Part shown: one piece after another, positions 1 through 12,778 of the stretch
Position numbering within the stretch: position 1 is the stretch's first letter
How the letters are laid out: each line of letters opens with the position of its first letter
Assembly: GCF_008107725.1 (NCBI RefSeq)
Contig: NZ_VIRN01000037.1
Span: forward strand, 186,001-250,000
DNA from: Marinobacter sp. BW6
GTDB lineage: Bacteria > Pseudomonadota > Gammaproteobacteria > Pseudomonadales > Oleiphilaceae
Reading direction: 5' to 3'
Length of the DNA stretch: 64,000 nt
Notes under the pieces: generated by a model
What the model was told of the DNA's origin: nothing
The model's input: only the letters and a program-made list of their open reading frames with translations
The model's database searches: none
Made by a program: the position numbers and the translations under genes

Positions 1-788
<788 letters not shown>

Positions 789-2126
789 TCAGGTGTAGCG
801 TTTGCGGGGGCTTTCAGCGTTGAGGGAATCCAGACGCTGGCGTTTTTCGGACAGTTTGATCTCAAGCCCTCGGTTGGCGGGCTCATAATAGCGGCGCTGA
901 TGAATGGCCTCGGGAAGGTAGGACTCGCCGGCAGCAAACGCTTCGGGTTCATCATGGGCGTACCGATAGGTATCCCCGTGGCCCATACTCTTCATCAGCT
1001 TGGTCGGCGCATTACGCAGGTGCACCGGGACTTCGTAATCCGGGTCCTGACGAATGTCAGCCATGCAACGATTGAAGGCGTTATAAACAGCATTGCTCTT
1101 GGGGGATAGGGCCAGATAAGTCACCGCCTGTGCCAGGGCCAGCTCGCCCTCCGGAGACCCGAGGCGTTCCTGCGCGTCCCAGGCATCCATGCTGAGTTGT
1201 AGCGCCCGGGGATCCGCATTACCGATGTCCTCACTAGCTATCCGCACCAGACGGCGGGCAACGTAGAGCGGATCACAGCCGCCATCGAGCATCCGGCACA
1301 GCCAATACAGCGAGCCGTCCGGATCTGAGCCACGAACGGATTTGTGCAGGGCCGATATCTGGTCGTAAAACACATCACCGCCCTTGTCGAAGCGGCGCAG
1401 GCTGGTCTGCATGACCTGCTCAAGCTGATCGGCCGTGACACGGTCTACCCCGGACTCATCCGGCTCCGCCAGATCGGCGGCGACTTCGAGGATATTCAGC
1501 GCGCGACGCGCATCGCCACCTGACGCAGCGGCCATCAGGGTCAACACATCGTCATGGACCAGCAAGCGGCCGCCAAATCCTTCATCAGCTATCAACGCGC
1601 GGTGTAACAGACGAAGAATGTCTTCTTCTTCGAGATTCTTGAGGACGTAGACCCGAGTTCGGGACAACAACGCACTGTTCAGCTCAAAGGAAGGGTTTTC
1701 GGTGGTAGCCCCCACGAAAATGAAGGTGCCGTCTTCGATATGGGGAAGGAACGCGTCTTGCTGGCTTTTGTTGAAGCGATGCACTTCATCCACAAACAGC
1801 AGTGTGTCCCGGCCCTGAGACTGCTTCCGATTGCGGGCCCGTTCCACAACCGCCCGAATCTCTTTCACACCGCTCAATACGGCAGAGACAGTTTCGAAGC
1901 TGAGGTCGCTGACGTTGGCCAGCAGCTGGGCGAAGGTGGTTTTGCCAACTCCGGGAGGGCCCCAGAGGATCATGGAGTGAAGCTGACCCTGCTCAACCGC
2001 TCGTCGCAACGGTTTTCCGGGCCCGACCAGGTGGGCCTGGCCAACATAGTCATCCAGGCTTGCCGGCCGCATTCTTGCGGCCAGCGGCCGGAAACCAGCG
2101 GATTCCGCGAACAGGCTGTCCTGCAT
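789..2126 (-). CDS. rarA: replication-associated recombination protein A (AAA+ ATPase)
   Basis: RarA/MgsA is a clamp-loader-like AAA+ ATPase that acts at stalled replication forks and is related to eukaryotic WRNIP1. Visible features are the Walker A motif GPPGVGKT (residues 56-63), Walker B with [16 protein letters not shown] near residue 110, a sensor segment [18 protein letters not shown], and the C-terminal tetramer region ([40 protein letters not shown]). At 445 residues it has the family length. Its ATG shares base 2126 with the stop of lolA, so translation is probably coupled. Confidence 0.96.
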   Translation of the reverse strand: MQDSLFAESAGFRPLAARMRPASLDDYVGQAHLVGPGKPLRRAVEQGQLHSMILWGPPGVGKTTFAQLLANVSDLSFETVSAVLSGVKEIRAVVERARNRKQSQGRDTLLFVDEVHRFNKSQQDAFLPHIEDGTFIFVGATTENPSFELNSALLSRTRVYVLKNLEEEDILRLLHRALIADEGFGGRLLVHDDVLTLMAAASGGDARRALNILEVAADLAEPDESGVDRVTADQLEQVMQTSLRRFDKGGDVFYDQISALHKSVRGSDPDGSLYWLCRMLDGGCDPLYVARRLVRIASEDIGNADPRALQLSMDAWDAQERLGSPEGELALAQAVTYLALSPKSNAVYNAFNRCMADIRQDPDYEVPVHLRNAPTKLMKSMGHGDTYRYAHDEPEAFAAGESYLPEAIHQRRYYEPANRGLEIKLSEKRQRLDSLNAESPRKRYT

Positions 2127-2773
2127 CAGGCCCCGTCCCGGATAATATCCACACCCTCCGGATAGTCGAGAGTGAATGCACCGGCTTCAACCGGCTCGTT
2201 AAGCCTGATCCGGTCAAAACTCAGTACACTCAGTTGCGCGAGGGAATCCTGCATGCGCATCTCCTGTAGCTCACCCTTGTAAAAGGTTAGCCTGAGGGAC
2301 GTAAACAGAGAATCCGGGCTTCGTGGCTCGAGCGTGAATTCGCGGGTGTCGTCCCCAATCTGACGCCCGGAAACCTCGTAGGTCTCTTCTAGATTATCCA
2401 CCTCACCACTGAGCAAGAGTGCCGGGGTGGATTGGACGCGATCATCAAGGTTGTGAATAGTGACCTGCTCCAGGTCCGGGTCGTAGACTTCAACCGTCTC
2501 GCCATCACTTACGATAAACTGCGACAGGGGCGCGCTGGTTTCCCAGTAAAACAGTCCCGGACGCTTGGCCTTCAAAGAGCCTCGGGTTTCCTGAACCTTG
2601 TTGCCATTCTCGTTGACGACAATCTGGATAAAATCCGCCTGATAGGATTCGTAACTTTGCAGCAACGAAGCCAGCTCGTCCGCACCCGTGCCCTCTTCGC
2701 CGGCAGTCGCCGCGCTGACAAAGAGCGTTGCCATCAGCAGTGTCGCCAGGCATTTCAGCAAAGCATGTCGCAT
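2126..2773 (-). CDS. lolA: outer-membrane lipoprotein carrier protein LolA
   Basis: Periplasmic chaperone that takes lipoproteins from the LolCDE exporter to LolB at the outer membrane. It begins with a Sec signal peptide (about residues 1-24, cleavage near SAATA). The mature part has the LolA pattern: SYQADFIQ, then the motif [33 protein letters not shown] and a C-terminal YPEGVDII. Length 215 residues is normal. It sits 12 bases after ftsK and overlaps rarA by one base; ftsK-lolA-rarA is a conserved gammaproteobacterial order. Confidence 0.96.
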   Translation of the reverse strand: MRHALLKCLATLLMATLFVSAATAGEEGTGADELASLLQSYESYQADFIQIVVNENGNKVQETRGSLKAKRPGLFYWETSAPLSQFIVSDGETVEVYDPDLEQVTIHNLDDRVQSTPALLLSGEVDNLEETYEVSGRQIGDDTREFTLEPRSPDSLFTSLRLTFYKGELQEMRMQDSLAQLSVLSFDRIRLNEPVEAGAFTLDYPEGVDIIRDGA

Positions 2774-2785
2774 TTTTCGTTACTC

Positions 2786-5371
2786 CTAATCTCTGGGTGG
2801 CGGCGGCGCCAGAACTTCACGGGCACCGTTGTGGCCTGCGGCGCTTACCACGCCGGACGCTTCCATGGCATCAACCAGGTTTGCCGCCCGGTTGTACCCG
2901 ATCTTGAATTTTCGCTGTACTGACGAAATCGAAACGCGACGGCCCTCAGTGACGAACGCAACCGCCTCGTCGTAGAGCGCATCACCTTCGCTATCTCCCC
3001 CCCCTTCCGACAGGTTGGGCACCCCGGGCAGACTCTCGCCTTCGGCGCCGTTGAGAACATCGTCCACATAAACGGGTTCGCCCCGGGCTTTCCAGGCACT
3101 GACCACGCGATGGACCTCATCGTCATCCACAAACGCACCATGCACCCGAACCGGCAGCCCCGACCCCGGCGGCAGGTAGAGCATGTCACCATGCCCCAGG
3201 AGCTGCTCAGCTCCGCCCTGATCCAGTACCGTACGCGAATCGATCTTGGACGAGACCTGGAACGACATCCGGGTGGGAATGTTGGCCTTGATCAGGCCGG
3301 TTATCACATCCACCGAGGGCCGCTGGGTAGCAAGGATCAAGTGAATACCCGCCGCACGCGCTTTCTGGGCAATCCGGGCAATCAGCTCCTCGACCTTTTT
3401 GCCGACGATCATCATCATGTCGGCAAATTCGTCGATCACCACCACGATGAAGGGCAAGGTGTCGAGCTCCGGCCGTTCCTGCTCGTCGTTGGCAAGATAC
3501 TCATCCGGCTTCCAGAACGGGTCCAGCAGTGGCTCACCAGCAGCCGCAGCGTCTTTGATCTTGCGGTTGTAGCCGGCGAGGTTTCTCACCCCGAGGCTGG
3601 CCATGAGTTTGTACCGGCGTTCCATTTCAGCCACACACCAACGAAGGGCATTGGCCGCTTCTTTCATATCGGTGACTACAGGCGCCAACAGGTGCGGGAT
3701 ACCATCATAGATGCTCAGTTCCAGCATCTTGGGATCTACCATGATGAAGCGGACCTCTTCCGGACCCGCTTTCAGCAGCATGCTGAGCAGCATGGCATTA
3801 ACGCCGACGGATTTACCGGAACCAGTGGTGCCCGCGACCAGCAGGTGCGGCATCTTGGAGAGATTTGCAACCATCGGGTTGCCACCAATATCGTTGCCGA
3901 GTGCCAGTGTCAGCGGTGAGCTGGACTCCTGGAAAACCCGCGCGCCGAGCACTTCGCTGAGCCGGACCATTTCCCGTTCTTCGTTCGGAATCTCGATACC
4001 GACCACGGACTTGCCTGGGATCACCTCGACAACGCGAACACTCAGTACCGCCAGTGAGCGGGCCAGATCCTTTGCGAGATTGGAAATCTTGCTTACCTTC
4101 ACCCCCGGGGCCGGCTTGATCTCGAACCGGGTAATGACCGGGCCGGGGTTAACCTCGACAACTTCCACGGATACGCCGAAATCTCCAAGCTTTTCTTCAA
4201 GCAGCCGTGACATATGTTCCAGGGATTCTTCGGAATAGCCTCTTTCTTTATGTTCCTCAGGCGGATCCAGCAGAGAAATCGGCGGAATCGGGCTCTCAAT
4301 ATCTTCCAGCAACGAAGACTGCTTGTTGCCCTTGTCTTTCGCCTGGGACGGCTCTTCATTTTTCTTGAAGGGTGAAATCTTCAGCGACCGTCCGGCTGGC
4401 TGAGGAGATGGTTCGGGCTTGGTGGGTTTCCCGTTACCGACAGGCGCCTCATCCCGTGAACTGAAGCTTTCGAGCCTCGCTGGTTCCGGGTCAACCTCGG
4501 CAGAGAGACCATCCAGTGCGGGCTCTTTTCGAGCGGAGTCTCGCTTTGGAGCGGCCTTCTGGGCCTTCGGCTTCTTCGGACCGAAACCGGGGATCCTCTG
4601 CCACCAACGCGGTTTGTTAGGATCGGTTTTTTTCCGTGAGTTGTCCTCGGCCGCCACGCGATCCTTGACCACCGGGGGCTCAGCTTTGGGCTCGGGCTTT
4701 TCCGGCTTCGGTTTGTCCGGCTTCGGCTTACCTTTGAACAGGCTCTTGATGGCGAGACCGGTTCTGAGGGTCAAACCACCCACCTGATCCATCAGCCAGA
4801 ACCAGGAAAGTCCGGTGGTAACGGTCAGTGCGAAGAGGAAGATGGCGATCAGCAAAAGCGTCGTTGCTGGCAGGTTGAAAAACCGCACCATGGCGTCGGC
4901 CACGGCTGTTCCCAGTACACCACCTGAGGAGGCCCCGAGACCAAATACGGAATAGAGCGACAACAGGCTGGTTGCAGATAGAAGGATCAGTAGGAAGCCG
5001 CCAAACCGCATCATGAACAGGGGCCAGTGCAAATCCAGGGAATCGTTACGCCGACGGATGAGCATCAGCGCGTAGCCGGCGATCATTACGGGGAACAAAT
5101 AGGCAACGTGGCCAAAGAAATCCATTAACAGACTGGCCAGCCAGGCACCGGTGCGGCCAGCATAGTTCTGCACGCTGGTGTCATGGCCAATGCTGGCCCA
5201 GCCCGGGTCCGAAGGGCTGAAGGTGACCAGTGCCATGGAAAGGTATATACACAGGGCTATTAACGCGATAACGGCGCCTTCACGGGCGCCCTGAGTTGCC
5301 AGGCGGCGAAAGCGCAGCTGCTTCTCGGTCAGTTCCTGTGGTGCTCTCTTCGCTTTTGCAGATTCGGCCAT
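2786..5371 (-). CDS. ftsK: DNA translocase FtsK
   Basis: Hexameric septal DNA pump that segregates chromosome ends and activates XerCD at dif. The N-terminal 200 residues contain four membrane helices that anchor it at the septum. A Lys/Pro/Glu-rich linker follows (about 210-370), shorter than in E. coli (861 against 1329 residues). The RecA-like motor follows, with Walker A GTTGSGKS near residue 514 and Walker [15 protein letters not shown]. The C-terminal winged-helix gamma domain (about 795-850, [20 protein letters not shown]) reads KOPS sites. It starts only 6 bases after metZ, so it joins the amino-acid and purine block to the envelope block. Confidence 0.97.
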   Translation of the reverse strand: MAESAKAKRAPQELTEKQLRFRRLATQGAREGAVIALIALCIYLSMALVTFSPSDPGWASIGHDTSVQNYAGRTGAWLASLLMDFFGHVAYLFPVMIAGYALMLIRRRNDSLDLHWPLFMMRFGGFLLILLSATSLLSLYSVFGLGASSGGVLGTAVADAMVRFFNLPATTLLLIAIFLFALTVTTGLSWFWLMDQVGGLTLRTGLAIKSLFKGKPKPDKPKPEKPEPKAEPPVVKDRVAAEDNSRKKTDPNKPRWWQRIPGFGPKKPKAQKAAPKRDSARKEPALDGLSAEVDPEPARLESFSSRDEAPVGNGKPTKPEPSPQPAGRSLKISPFKKNEEPSQAKDKGNKQSSLLEDIESPIPPISLLDPPEEHKERGYSEESLEHMSRLLEEKLGDFGVSVEVVEVNPGPVITRFEIKPAPGVKVSKISNLAKDLARSLAVLSVRVVEVIPGKSVVGIEIPNEEREMVRLSEVLGARVFQESSSPLTLALGNDIGGNPMVANLSKMPHLLVAGTTGSGKSVGVNAMLLSMLLKAGPEEVRFIMVDPKMLELSIYDGIPHLLAPVVTDMKEAANALRWCVAEMERRYKLMASLGVRNLAGYNRKIKDAAAAGEPLLDPFWKPDEYLANDEQERPELDTLPFIVVVIDEFADMMMIVGKKVEELIARIAQKARAAGIHLILATQRPSVDVITGLIKANIPTRMSFQVSSKIDSRTVLDQGGAEQLLGHGDMLYLPPGSGLPVRVHGAFVDDDEVHRVVSAWKARGEPVYVDDVLNGAEGESLPGVPNLSEGGGDSEGDALYDEAVAFVTEGRRVSISSVQRKFKIGYNRAANLVDAMEASGVVSAAGHNGAREVLAPPPPRD

Positions 5372-5377
5372 GAATGC

Positions 5378-6619
5378 TCAGACGTTATCGGTGCTTGCGT
5401 TCCGAAGCGCCTGAAAGCCCCTTTCCAGATCGGTTTTCAGGTCTTCAACAGCTTCGATTCCCACGGAAATCCTGATCAGGTTTTCCGTAATCCCGGCCCG
5501 CGCCTTATCCTCCGGGGACAAGCGCCCGTGAGTCGTCGTGGCCGGGTGTGTGATCGTGGTTTTAACGTCACCCAGGTTTGCGGTGATAGAGATCATCCGG
5601 GTGCCATCAATAAAGCACCAGGCCTCCTCACGCGCGCCCTTGAGCTGGAACGACAGCACACCACCAAATCCGGTTTGCTGTTTTTTCGCCAGCTCATGTT
5701 GGGGGTGACTCTGGAGCCCTGCATAGAAGACACGGTCGACCGCCGGTTGCTGCTCCAGCCACAGGGCCAACTCTAACGCATTGTCACAATGGGCGCGCAT
5801 ACGAATTGGTAAGGTTTCCAATCCCTTCTGGAACACCCAGGCGTTAAAGGGGCTCATGGTAGGACCGGCAGAGCGCAGGAAACCAAAGACCTCTTCCATC
5901 ATCTTTTCGGACCCGACCACAACGCCGCCCACGCAGCGACCCTGACCGTCCAGGTATTTGGTGGCCGAGTGAATCACGATATCCGCGCCCTGCTCCAACG
6001 GGCGTTGAAGTACAGGGGTACAGAAACAATTATCAACCACGAACAGCGCGTCATTATCACGGGCCAGCTGTCCCAGAGCCGCCATATCCGCCACTTCACA
6101 GAGGGGATTGGAGGGAGTTTCAATGAACAGCATCCGGGTTTCAGGGCGCACCGACGCCTGCCATTCTTCCATATCGGTCAGGCTGACAAACGTGGTTTCC
6201 ACTCCGAATCGGGCCATGTATTTCTGGAACAACACGTTGGTGGTGCCAAACACACCACGTGAGCAGATCACATGATCGCCGCTCTGCAGCAGCGCCATGC
6301 AGGTACTCAGAATCGCAGACATGCCGGACGCGGTAGCAACAGCCCGCTCTCCACCTTCCATAGCTGCAATCCGGCCTTCAAACGCCTGAACTGTCGGATT
6401 GGTAAACCGGGAGTAGATGTTGCCGGGCTCTTCGCCGCCAAATCGCGCCGCCGCCTGCGCCGCGCTGCCATAAACAAAGCTGGACGTGGGAAATATGGCG
6501 TCGCTGTGCTCGAGCTGCCCGGTGCGGATCTGCCCTGCCCTCACGGCCAGGGTATCCACGGACATCCCATCCAGATCGGATTCCGGGATCCAGACAGTTT
6601 CTTCGCGGCGAAAAGTCAT
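5378..6619 (-). CDS. metZ: O-succinylhomoserine sulfhydrylase
   Basis: PLP enzyme of the Cys/Met metabolism family that makes homocysteine from O-succinylhomoserine and sulfide, the direct sulfhydrylation route to methionine. The PLP lysine is K221 in HSATKYLDGQGR. Family motifs IYSRFTNPTVQAFE, ATASGMSAI and ETPSNPLCEVAD are present. Length 413 residues. AGGAGA sits 5 bases before the ATG. It directly follows purF, as in Pseudomonas (PA3108-PA3107). The purF neighbourhood and the sequence favour MetZ over the cystathionine enzymes MetB and MetC. Confidence 0.93.
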   Translation of the reverse strand: MTFRREETVWIPESDLDGMSVDTLAVRAGQIRTGQLEHSDAIFPTSSFVYGSAAQAAARFGGEEPGNIYSRFTNPTVQAFEGRIAAMEGGERAVATASGMSAILSTCMALLQSGDHVICSRGVFGTTNVLFQKYMARFGVETTFVSLTDMEEWQASVRPETRMLFIETPSNPLCEVADMAALGQLARDNDALFVVDNCFCTPVLQRPLEQGADIVIHSATKYLDGQGRCVGGVVVGSEKMMEEVFGFLRSAGPTMSPFNAWVFQKGLETLPIRMRAHCDNALELALWLEQQPAVDRVFYAGLQSHPQHELAKKQQTGFGGVLSFQLKGAREEAWCFIDGTRMISITANLGDVKTTITHPATTTHGRLSPEDKARAGITENLIRISVGIEAVEDLKTDLERGFQALRNASTDNV

Positions 6620-6645
6620 CTACATCTCCTGCCTGAAAGCGGCGT

Positions 6646-8172
6646 TCAGTCTTCGTCGTTATGCAAGTCAATAATACCGTTGTCCCCGTCGGCGCCGCTG
6701 GCACCCTCGGATCGCTTTTCGTCGTTGCGCAAACCGTCGATGCGGCTCAGATACGCTTCATCGATATCACCGGTCACGTAGTTGCCGGTAAAGACCGAGC
6801 ACTCCCAACCCTCAACGTCATCGTTCACGTCACTGACGCAGGTTATCAGGTCCTCCAGGTCCTGATAGAGCAGCCAGTCGGCACCGATCAGTTCCCGGAT
6901 TTCCTCTACGGTGCGGCCATGGGCAATCAGCTCACTGGCGGAAGGCATGTCGATCCCATAAACGTTCGGGTAGCGCACGGGGGGCGCCGCGGACGCGAAA
7001 TAGACCTTGCGGGCGCCGGCATCCCGGGCCATCTGGACAATTTCCTTGCAGGTGGTACCTCGAACGATGGAATCGTCCACCAGCATCACATTTTTACCCC
7101 GGAACTCCAGATCGATCGGGTTTAGCTTCTGACGGACCGATTTCTTGCGCATCTTCTGGCCGGGCATGATAAATGTCCGACCGATGTAACGGTTTTTGAT
7201 GAACCCTTCACGGAACTTCACGCCGAGACGGTGCGCCATCTGCATGGCTGAGGTCCGACTGGTATCGGGAATCGGCATGACCACGTCGATATCGTGATCC
7301 GGTGTCTCACGGAGTACTTTCTCTGCCAGGGTTTCCCCCATGCGCAAGCGAGCCTTGTAAACAGACACCTTGTCAATAATGGAGTCAGGCCGGGCAAAAT
7401 ACACGTGTTCGAAAATGCACGGATAGAGATGCGGCTGTTCGGCACACTGACGGGTATACAGGGTACCGTCAGTTTCGATATAGACCGCCTCCCCTGGCGC
7501 AATGTCGCGCACCAAGGTGTAGCCCGCCGCGTTCAGGGCGACGCTTTCGGAGGCAATCATGTATTCCTTGCGGCCATTTTCGTCCGTGCGCTCGCCGTAG
7601 CAGGCCGGCCGGATACCATTCGGATCCCGGAAGCCGACAATGCCGTAACCGGTAATCATGGCAATAACGGCATAGGCACCGCGACAGCGTTTGTGGACCG
7701 CGCTGACCGCCGAGAAAATCTCGTTCTTGGTCGGATCCAGCTTACCGAGTTTCTGCAGCTCGTGGGCAAACACGTTCAACAGAACTTCCGAGTCGGAGTT
7801 GGTATTGATATGGCGCAGATCGGTCCGGAAAAGGTCCTTGCTCAGATCATCGGCATTGGTCAGGTTGCCGTTGTGGGCCAGGGTGATGCCGTACGGGCTA
7901 TTCACATAAAACGGCTGGGCTTCGGCGGAGCTGGAACTGCCCGCTGTCGGATAGCGAACGTGGCCTATGCCGACGTTACCCACCAACCGACGCATGTGCC
8001 GGGTGTGGAATACATCCCTTACCAGTCCGTTGTCTTTGCGCAGAAAAAACCGCTCATCCTGAAATGTAACAATGCCCGCCGCGTCCTGGCCCCGGTGCTG
8101 AAGTACAGTCAGCGCATCATAGAGCGACTGATTGACGTTGGAAGTACTGACGATGCCGACAATGCCACACAT
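6646..8172 (-). CDS. purF: amidophosphoribosyltransferase
   Basis: First committed step of purine synthesis: PRPP plus glutamine give 5-phosphoribosylamine. It starts MCGIVGIV; Cys2 becomes the N-terminal nucleophile of the glutaminase domain (about 1-235, with [19 protein letters not shown] and SDSEVLLN). The phosphoribosyltransferase domain follows, with the PRPP loop [13 protein letters not shown] near residue 365. Length 508 residues is like the E. coli type without a propeptide. It lies 34 bases after cvpA, the same pairing as in E. coli and Pseudomonas. Confidence 0.97.
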   Translation of the reverse strand: MCGIVGIVSTSNVNQSLYDALTVLQHRGQDAAGIVTFQDERFFLRKDNGLVRDVFHTRHMRRLVGNVGIGHVRYPTAGSSSSAEAQPFYVNSPYGITLAHNGNLTNADDLSKDLFRTDLRHINTNSDSEVLLNVFAHELQKLGKLDPTKNEIFSAVSAVHKRCRGAYAVIAMITGYGIVGFRDPNGIRPACYGERTDENGRKEYMIASESVALNAAGYTLVRDIAPGEAVYIETDGTLYTRQCAEQPHLYPCIFEHVYFARPDSIIDKVSVYKARLRMGETLAEKVLRETPDHDIDVVMPIPDTSRTSAMQMAHRLGVKFREGFIKNRYIGRTFIMPGQKMRKKSVRQKLNPIDLEFRGKNVMLVDDSIVRGTTCKEIVQMARDAGARKVYFASAAPPVRYPNVYGIDMPSASELIAHGRTVEEIRELIGADWLLYQDLEDLITCVSDVNDDVEGWECSVFTGNYVTGDIDEAYLSRIDGLRNDEKRSEGASGADGDNGIIDLHNDED

Positions 8173-8206
8173 GGATAAGAGTATCTCCGAGTGTTAAAAC
8201 TGAATG

Positions 8207-8776
8207 TTAGCGGGACACGGACGCGGGTTCCACGCCTTCCTGCTCTGTAACGGAATCCGGTTCCTGCGCATTATCGGGCGCAGGTCCCAGAAAACGCGCA
8301 AATTCATCGCCCAGGGTCCGTCTGGACCAGTCTTCCACCACGGCCAGGCGATCAATAATAATTGAAGTGCGCCACCAGGTATCCTGGGCCAGCGGCGTGT
8401 AGCGGGTAAACGCAATGGCCACAATCACAACCACCACACCGCGCAGAAGCCCGAACCCCATACCAAGCACTCTATCGGTGGCCGACAGGCCCGTGGCCCG
8501 AATCAGATGTCCGATCATATTATTGATGATGGCACCAACGATGAGCGTTCCGAAGAAGAGTATGGCAAACGCAGCAATAAGCCGGACAAGAGGTGTTTCA
8601 ACCGTACTTTCCAGCAGAGACTGCATCTGGGGATGGAAGGTTCTGGCCAGGATGAACGCCCCCACCCAGGTCACCAGAGACAAGGCCTCTCTTACAAAGC
8701 CCCGCTTCAGACTGATGAGGGTGGAAACTGTAATGAGGGCGATAATGACCCAGTCAATCCAGATCAGCGCTTCCAT
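8207..8776 (-). CDS. cvpA: CvpA family inner-membrane protein
   Basis: CvpA is a four-helix inner-membrane protein required for colicin V production in E. coli and linked to envelope stress; its molecular role is not settled. Here 189 residues begin WIDWVIIALITVSTLISLKRGFVREALSLVTW, followed by further hydrophobic segments near 65-85 and 100-125. The C-terminal tail is polar and acidic. It is encoded directly before purF. Confidence 0.92.
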   Translation of the reverse strand: MEALIWIDWVIIALITVSTLISLKRGFVREALSLVTWVGAFILARTFHPQMQSLLESTVETPLVRLIAAFAILFFGTLIVGAIINNMIGHLIRATGLSATDRVLGMGFGLLRGVVVVIVAIAFTRYTPLAQDTWWRTSIIIDRLAVVEDWSRRTLGDEFARFLGPAPDNAQEPDSVTEQEGVEPASVSR

Positions 8777-8867
8777 TGAAAACCCGGTGGAGAAAAGGAA
8801 GCGCGAATTCTATCAGGAAACCCCGGCTCGCCAAACCGCCAGACCCACATAAACCGGATCCCGACCG

Positions 8868-9542
8868 CTATTTTTCGCCGGAGGTGACCAGACTGTTCAG
8901 GCCAAAGGCGTCATCCAGGGCTCTCTTGGCGGTTTCGGCTTCCGATTTGGACACAAAAGGCCCGCTGAAGACACGGGTCAATGTGGTGTCGCCACGGACA
9001 ACCTCCTGCAGATGGGAGCCATAGCCTTTCTCTCGTACCTGATCCCTGAGGCGGCGAGCGTTATCGGAATTGCCGAAGCTCCCCAGCTGGACTACCCAGG
9101 CGCCTTCCAGGGAACGTTCATATTCCGCGGCTTCCGTGGGCGAACTCTCTGAGGCTTGATCTTCAGTTTCCGCTGGAGCACTGGCTCGTTCTTCAGAAGA
9201 GCCCGCCGACGACTGCTCGGCATCGGACAACGGCTCTGCCACCTCGGGCGTTGCAGCCTCGCCCGGGGACTCCTCAAGAATGCGATAGCCCGGGGAATCA
9301 GCACCATCTTCGCTCATCGCTGGCGCTGTAGCATTGCTATCGCTGGACTCGAGCCCGTAAGACGGCGCGGGCGCCAATTCGGATTCGGGCGCTTCCACTT
9401 CGGGGAACGGTGGCTCCTCCGGGATCTTGATGGTTGTGGAGGTGCGCTCGGAATGAGGCTCATCGAAGAGCATGGGAACAAAGATAACCGCCAGGGAGAC
9501 AAGGACCAGCGCCCCGATTATTCTCTGTTTCAGTCCATCCAC
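8868..9542 (-). CDS. SPOR-domain cell-envelope protein, DedD-like
   Basis: The protein has one N-terminal membrane helix (about residues 9-26, IIGALVLVSLAVIFVPMLF), a Glu/Pro/Ser-rich linker and a C-terminal SPOR domain (about 148-220, starting GAWVVQLGSFGNSDNARRL). SPOR domains bind denuded septal peptidoglycan, and DedD is a cell-division protein of this layout. The position between folC and cvpA matches PA3110 of Pseudomonas and dedD of E. coli (folC-dedD-cvpA-purF). I infer the DedD role from layout and synteny. Confidence 0.9.
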   Translation of the reverse strand: MDGLKQRIIGALVLVSLAVIFVPMLFDEPHSERTSTTIKIPEEPPFPEVEAPESELAPAPSYGLESSDSNATAPAMSEDGADSPGYRILEESPGEAATPEVAEPLSDAEQSSAGSSEERASAPAETEDQASESSPTEAAEYERSLEGAWVVQLGSFGNSDNARRLRDQVREKGYGSHLQEVVRGDTTLTRVFSGPFVSKSEAETAKRALDDAFGLNSLVTSGEK

Positions 9543-9665
9543 GTTGCTAGGCTCCCAACTGTTGTGACTGCGCCCCGAGGGGCACCTATGCGCAGATACT
9601 AACTGCCCGGAAGCCGGAACTCAAAGTGCTACCCGCCGCCATGGACAAAGTTTAAGGCAGCCTGA

Positions 9666-10991
9666 CTAGCTTCCGGCTGATTTTTCCGCAAGCAGAATTG
9701 CCCGACCCTCGGCGACAGTGAAGAAGGAACCGAAAACAACCACAATGTCGCTGGGCTCTGCCGCCGACAACGCCGAATTGAGCGCCTCCTTTACAGACTC
9801 GAAAGCGGGCGCGTTAGCGACGCCGACATCGGCCAGTCTTGTCTGCAAATCATGACCAGACAGCCCCCTCGGCACCTTGAGACTGGCCAGATACCAGGCA
9901 TCAACCACATCGAACATTGCTCTGCCAACTCCTTCTACATCCTTGTCTGCCAAAGCACCGTATACCGCATGTATCCGACTGTCAGAGGACGTGAGGCTGC
10001 TCAGCTGCCCGGCTAACCACCCGGCCGCATGGGGATTATGACCAACATCCACAAAAATGTCCGGGGAGGTCCCAAGGCGCTCAAAACGGCCAGGAACGCT
10101 CAGGCCTGCAAGCACCTGTTCAATAGCGGAAACCGATAAGTCTGGTTCAAGTTGGCGTACAGCTACAACGGCCGCCGCAATGCTTTTGACCGGCAACGGC
10201 CCGGCAGGCAAACGAATTGTCTGATCGTGATAGCTCAGCCGTACGGTGGAAGCACCAGAGGCCGACTGCGGCTCTGCCATCAACGCATAGTCCCGCCCAA
10301 CCATGGCCATCTGGACTTTCTGGGCGGCCGCCTGCTGAAGCACTGAGCGTGGTGGATCATCGTCCGCATAGACCGCCGGGATACCCGGTCTGAGGATCCC
10401 GGCCTTCTCAAAACCGATGACTTCCCGGTTATCGCCGAGGAAGGCAACATGGTCGATGTCCACCGATGTCAATATGGCCAAATCCGCATCCAGGACATTC
10501 ACCGCATCCAGACGCCCACCAAGACCGACTTCCAGGATCCAGTCGTCCAGATCAGCGTCGGCGAAGGCCACAAAAGCTGCCAGGGTTCCGAATTCGAAAT
10601 AGGTGAGCGAGACATCGCCACGGGCGGCCTCAACTGCTTCGAACGCCCTCACGAGCGCGTCGTCGGAAATATCCTCGCCATTCAGCCGCACACGCTCGTT
10701 ATAACGCTGGAGATGCGGTGAGGTATAGGCTCCAGTTCGGCGACCAGCGGCGCACAAAAGCGCTTCTGCAGCGCCGACAGCACTACCCTTGCCATTAGTA
10801 CCTGCCACCGTGATGATGCGGGCGCCCGGTTTTCGCCGGAAAAGCCGGCGCAAAACCACGAGTACCCGATCCAGGCCGAGGTCAATCTCTTTGGGGTGTA
10901 TCGCTTCCAGGTAGGCAAGCCACTGATCGACAGTGGCGCCAGCCCCCGGCGAAGCCGGAGACTGGTCAGAACGATTACTCTGCGGGGGCAT
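9666..10991 (-). CDS. folC: bifunctional folylpolyglutamate / dihydrofolate synthase
   Basis: Adds glutamates to folates and makes dihydrofolate from dihydropteroate. The Mur-ligase type P-loop [11 protein letters not shown], the segment [33 protein letters not shown] cut here to its landmarks [11 protein letters not shown] and [11 protein letters not shown], and the C-terminal [15 protein letters not shown] are all visible. The open frame runs up to 11090, but the ATG at 10991 gives the natural start ([10 protein letters not shown], 441 residues) and overlaps the end of accD by 17 bases. The Shine-Dalgarno is weak, so coupling to accD is likely. accD-folC order is conserved. Confidence 0.93.
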   Translation of the reverse strand: MPPQSNRSDQSPASPGAGATVDQWLAYLEAIHPKEIDLGLDRVLVVLRRLFRRKPGARIITVAGTNGKGSAVGAAEALLCAAGRRTGAYTSPHLQRYNERVRLNGEDISDDALVRAFEAVEAARGDVSLTYFEFGTLAAFVAFADADLDDWILEVGLGGRLDAVNVLDADLAILTSVDIDHVAFLGDNREVIGFEKAGILRPGIPAVYADDDPPRSVLQQAAAQKVQMAMVGRDYALMAEPQSASGASTVRLSYHDQTIRLPAGPLPVKSIAAAVVAVRQLEPDLSVSAIEQVLAGLSVPGRFERLGTSPDIFVDVGHNPHAAGWLAGQLSSLTSSDSRIHAVYGALADKDVEGVGRAMFDVVDAWYLASLKVPRGLSGHDLQTRLADVGVANAPAFESVKEALNSALSAAEPSDIVVVFGSFFTVAEGRAILLAEKSAGS

Positions 10992-11901
10992 CGATTTCAG
11001 GCTTTTCCGAAACTTCAAACTCGATGGGCTCTTCGGTTCCTGGACGTTCGTGGCCGGTGAACTTGGCGAGCACATGCGCAATACGCTCACGCATCTGGTG
11101 GCGATGGAGAATCATGTCGATGGCGCCATGCTCCAGCAGGAACTCACTACGTTGGAACCCTTCTGGCAGCTTTTCGCGGACCGTCTGTTCGATGACCCGG
11201 GGACCGGCAAAACCAATCAATGCGTTCGGTTCGGCAATGTTGAGATCACCCAGCATGGCCAGACTGGCCGAAACGCCACCGAACACGGGGTCGGTCATTA
11301 CCGAGATATAGGGAATCCCCTCAAGCTTCATTCGCTCAAGTACTGCAGCCGTCTTCGACATCTGCATCAGTGACAGGATCGCTTCCTGCATCCGGGCGCC
11401 ACCACTGGCGGAAAAACAGACCAGGGGAATTCGCTCCTTGAGAGCGACATTGGCAGCCTGGACAAATTTTTCGCCGACAACCTGACCCATGGAGCCGCCC
11501 AGGAAGCCGAATTCAAAGGCACAGGCAACAAGAGGAACGCCAAGTGTTGTACCTTTCATCGCCACCAAAGCGTCTTTCTCACCCGTACCTTTCTGGGCCT
11601 GGGAAAGGCGATCCTTGTAGCGTTTGCTGTCCTTGAACTTCAGACGATCCCAGGGTTCCAGCTCGGCCGAGATTTCTTCCCGATCCTCTGGATCGAGGAA
11701 AACATCCAGACGCCGGCGGGCCGTGACCCTCAGGTGATGATTGCATTTGGGGCAAACATCCAGGTTTTTTTCAAGTTCCGGCTTGTAGAGAAAGGCTCCG
11801 CATTTGGGGCATTTCTTCCATAACCCCTCGGGCACACCGGTTCTCTGCTTGGATTCCGAGCGAATCTTGCTCGGCATGATCTTGTCCAGCCAGTTACTCA
11901 T
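10975..11901 (-). CDS. accD: acetyl-CoA carboxylase carboxyltransferase subunit beta
   Basis: With AccA it forms the carboxyltransferase that makes malonyl-CoA, the entry to fatty-acid synthesis. The N-terminal zinc ribbon is complete (C31, C34, C50, C53: CPKC and CPKC). The crotonase-like core follows, with [12 protein letters not shown] and [15 protein letters not shown]. Length 308 residues; the start has GGACAGGA before the ATG. It lies between trpA and folC. In E. coli accD has truA and folC as neighbours, so the trp genes are inserted into an older truA-accD arrangement. Confidence 0.97.
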   Translation of the reverse strand: MSNWLDKIMPSKIRSESKQRTGVPEGLWKKCPKCGAFLYKPELEKNLDVCPKCNHHLRVTARRRLDVFLDPEDREEISAELEPWDRLKFKDSKRYKDRLSQAQKGTGEKDALVAMKGTTLGVPLVACAFEFGFLGGSMGQVVGEKFVQAANVALKERIPLVCFSASGGARMQEAILSLMQMSKTAAVLERMKLEGIPYISVMTDPVFGGVSASLAMLGDLNIAEPNALIGFAGPRVIEQTVREKLPEGFQRSEFLLEHGAIDMILHRHQMRERIAHVLAKFTGHERPGTEEPIEFEVSEKPEIDAPAE

Positions 11902-11946
11902 GGTCTCATCCTGTCCTTTGACGCCTGTTTGCCCTCCTCCCCTTCA

Positions 11947-12759
11947 TCAGGAGGCGAGACTGTCCAGTGCTTCACGCATCGGGTGGAGCAGATCCGTCAA
12001 CGCCCGTTTAAGCTGGTCGGTATCTGCCTGATTTCTGGCTATTGTATCGACCAGGACGCTGCCAACAATTACACCATCGGATACCCGACCCACCGCTGCA
12101 GCAGTTTCCGCATCTCGAATGCCAAAACCAACTCCGACGGGAAGCGCCGTCAGCTCGTGAATATGGCCCACCTTGGCGGCAACCTCGTCCACGTTGATGG
12201 AGGCGGATCCTGTCACACCCTTGATAGAAACATAGTACACATAACCGGAAGAGTGCTGACTGATTGCCCTGATCCGGTCATCGGTGGTGGTTGGCGACAA
12301 CAGAAAGATGGCGTCGAGATCACGCTCGGTAAACAGCGGAGCAACCTCGTCGGCCTCTTCTGGCGGCAGGTCCACGGTCAGGATGCCGTCCACACCAGCA
12401 TCCTTGGCGGCGTCGGCAAAACGCTCGTAACCCATGGCCTCCATAGGGTTCAGGTACCCCATCAAAACCACGGGGGTATTGTCGTCTGATTTCCGGAACT
12501 CCTTAACCATGCCAATCACCTGGCGCAGAGAGGTGCCGTGGACCAGAGCCCTCTCACAAGCCAGCTGGATAACCGGACCGTCTGCCATCGGATCAGAGAA
12601 CGGCACACCCAGCTCAATGATATCGGCACCCGCTTCCACAAGCGTGTGCATCAGGTCTACCGTGACATCTGGATGGGGGTCACCGGCGGTAATATAGGGT
12701 ATAAGCGCCTTGCGACCTTGTCCTTTCAGGGCCTTGAGGGCCCCTTCAATTCGGCTCAT
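11947..12759 (-). CDS. trpA: tryptophan synthase alpha chain
   Basis: Cleaves indole-3-glycerol phosphate and passes indole to TrpB. The ATG at 12759 has AGGAGCAGGC in front and gives [19 protein letters not shown]; the longer frame to 12906 lacks homology. Catalytic residues are E49 (ELGVPFSDP) and D60 (DPMADGP), the exact positions of the E. coli enzyme. The phosphate-binding GVGFGIRDA is near residue 208. Length 270 residues. The gene starts 19 bases after trpB. Confidence 0.97.
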   Translation of the reverse strand: MSRIEGALKALKGQGRKALIPYITAGDPHPDVTVDLMHTLVEAGADIIELGVPFSDPMADGPVIQLACERALVHGTSLRQVIGMVKEFRKSDDNTPVVLMGYLNPMEAMGYERFADAAKDAGVDGILTVDLPPEEADEVAPLFTERDLDAIFLLSPTTTDDRIRAISQHSSGYVYYVSIKGVTGSASINVDEVAAKVGHIHELTALPVGVGFGIRDAETAAAVGRVSDGVIVGSVLVDTIARNQADTDQLKRALTDLLHPMREALDSLAS

Positions 12760-12778
12760 GCCTGCTCCTGTTGATTCT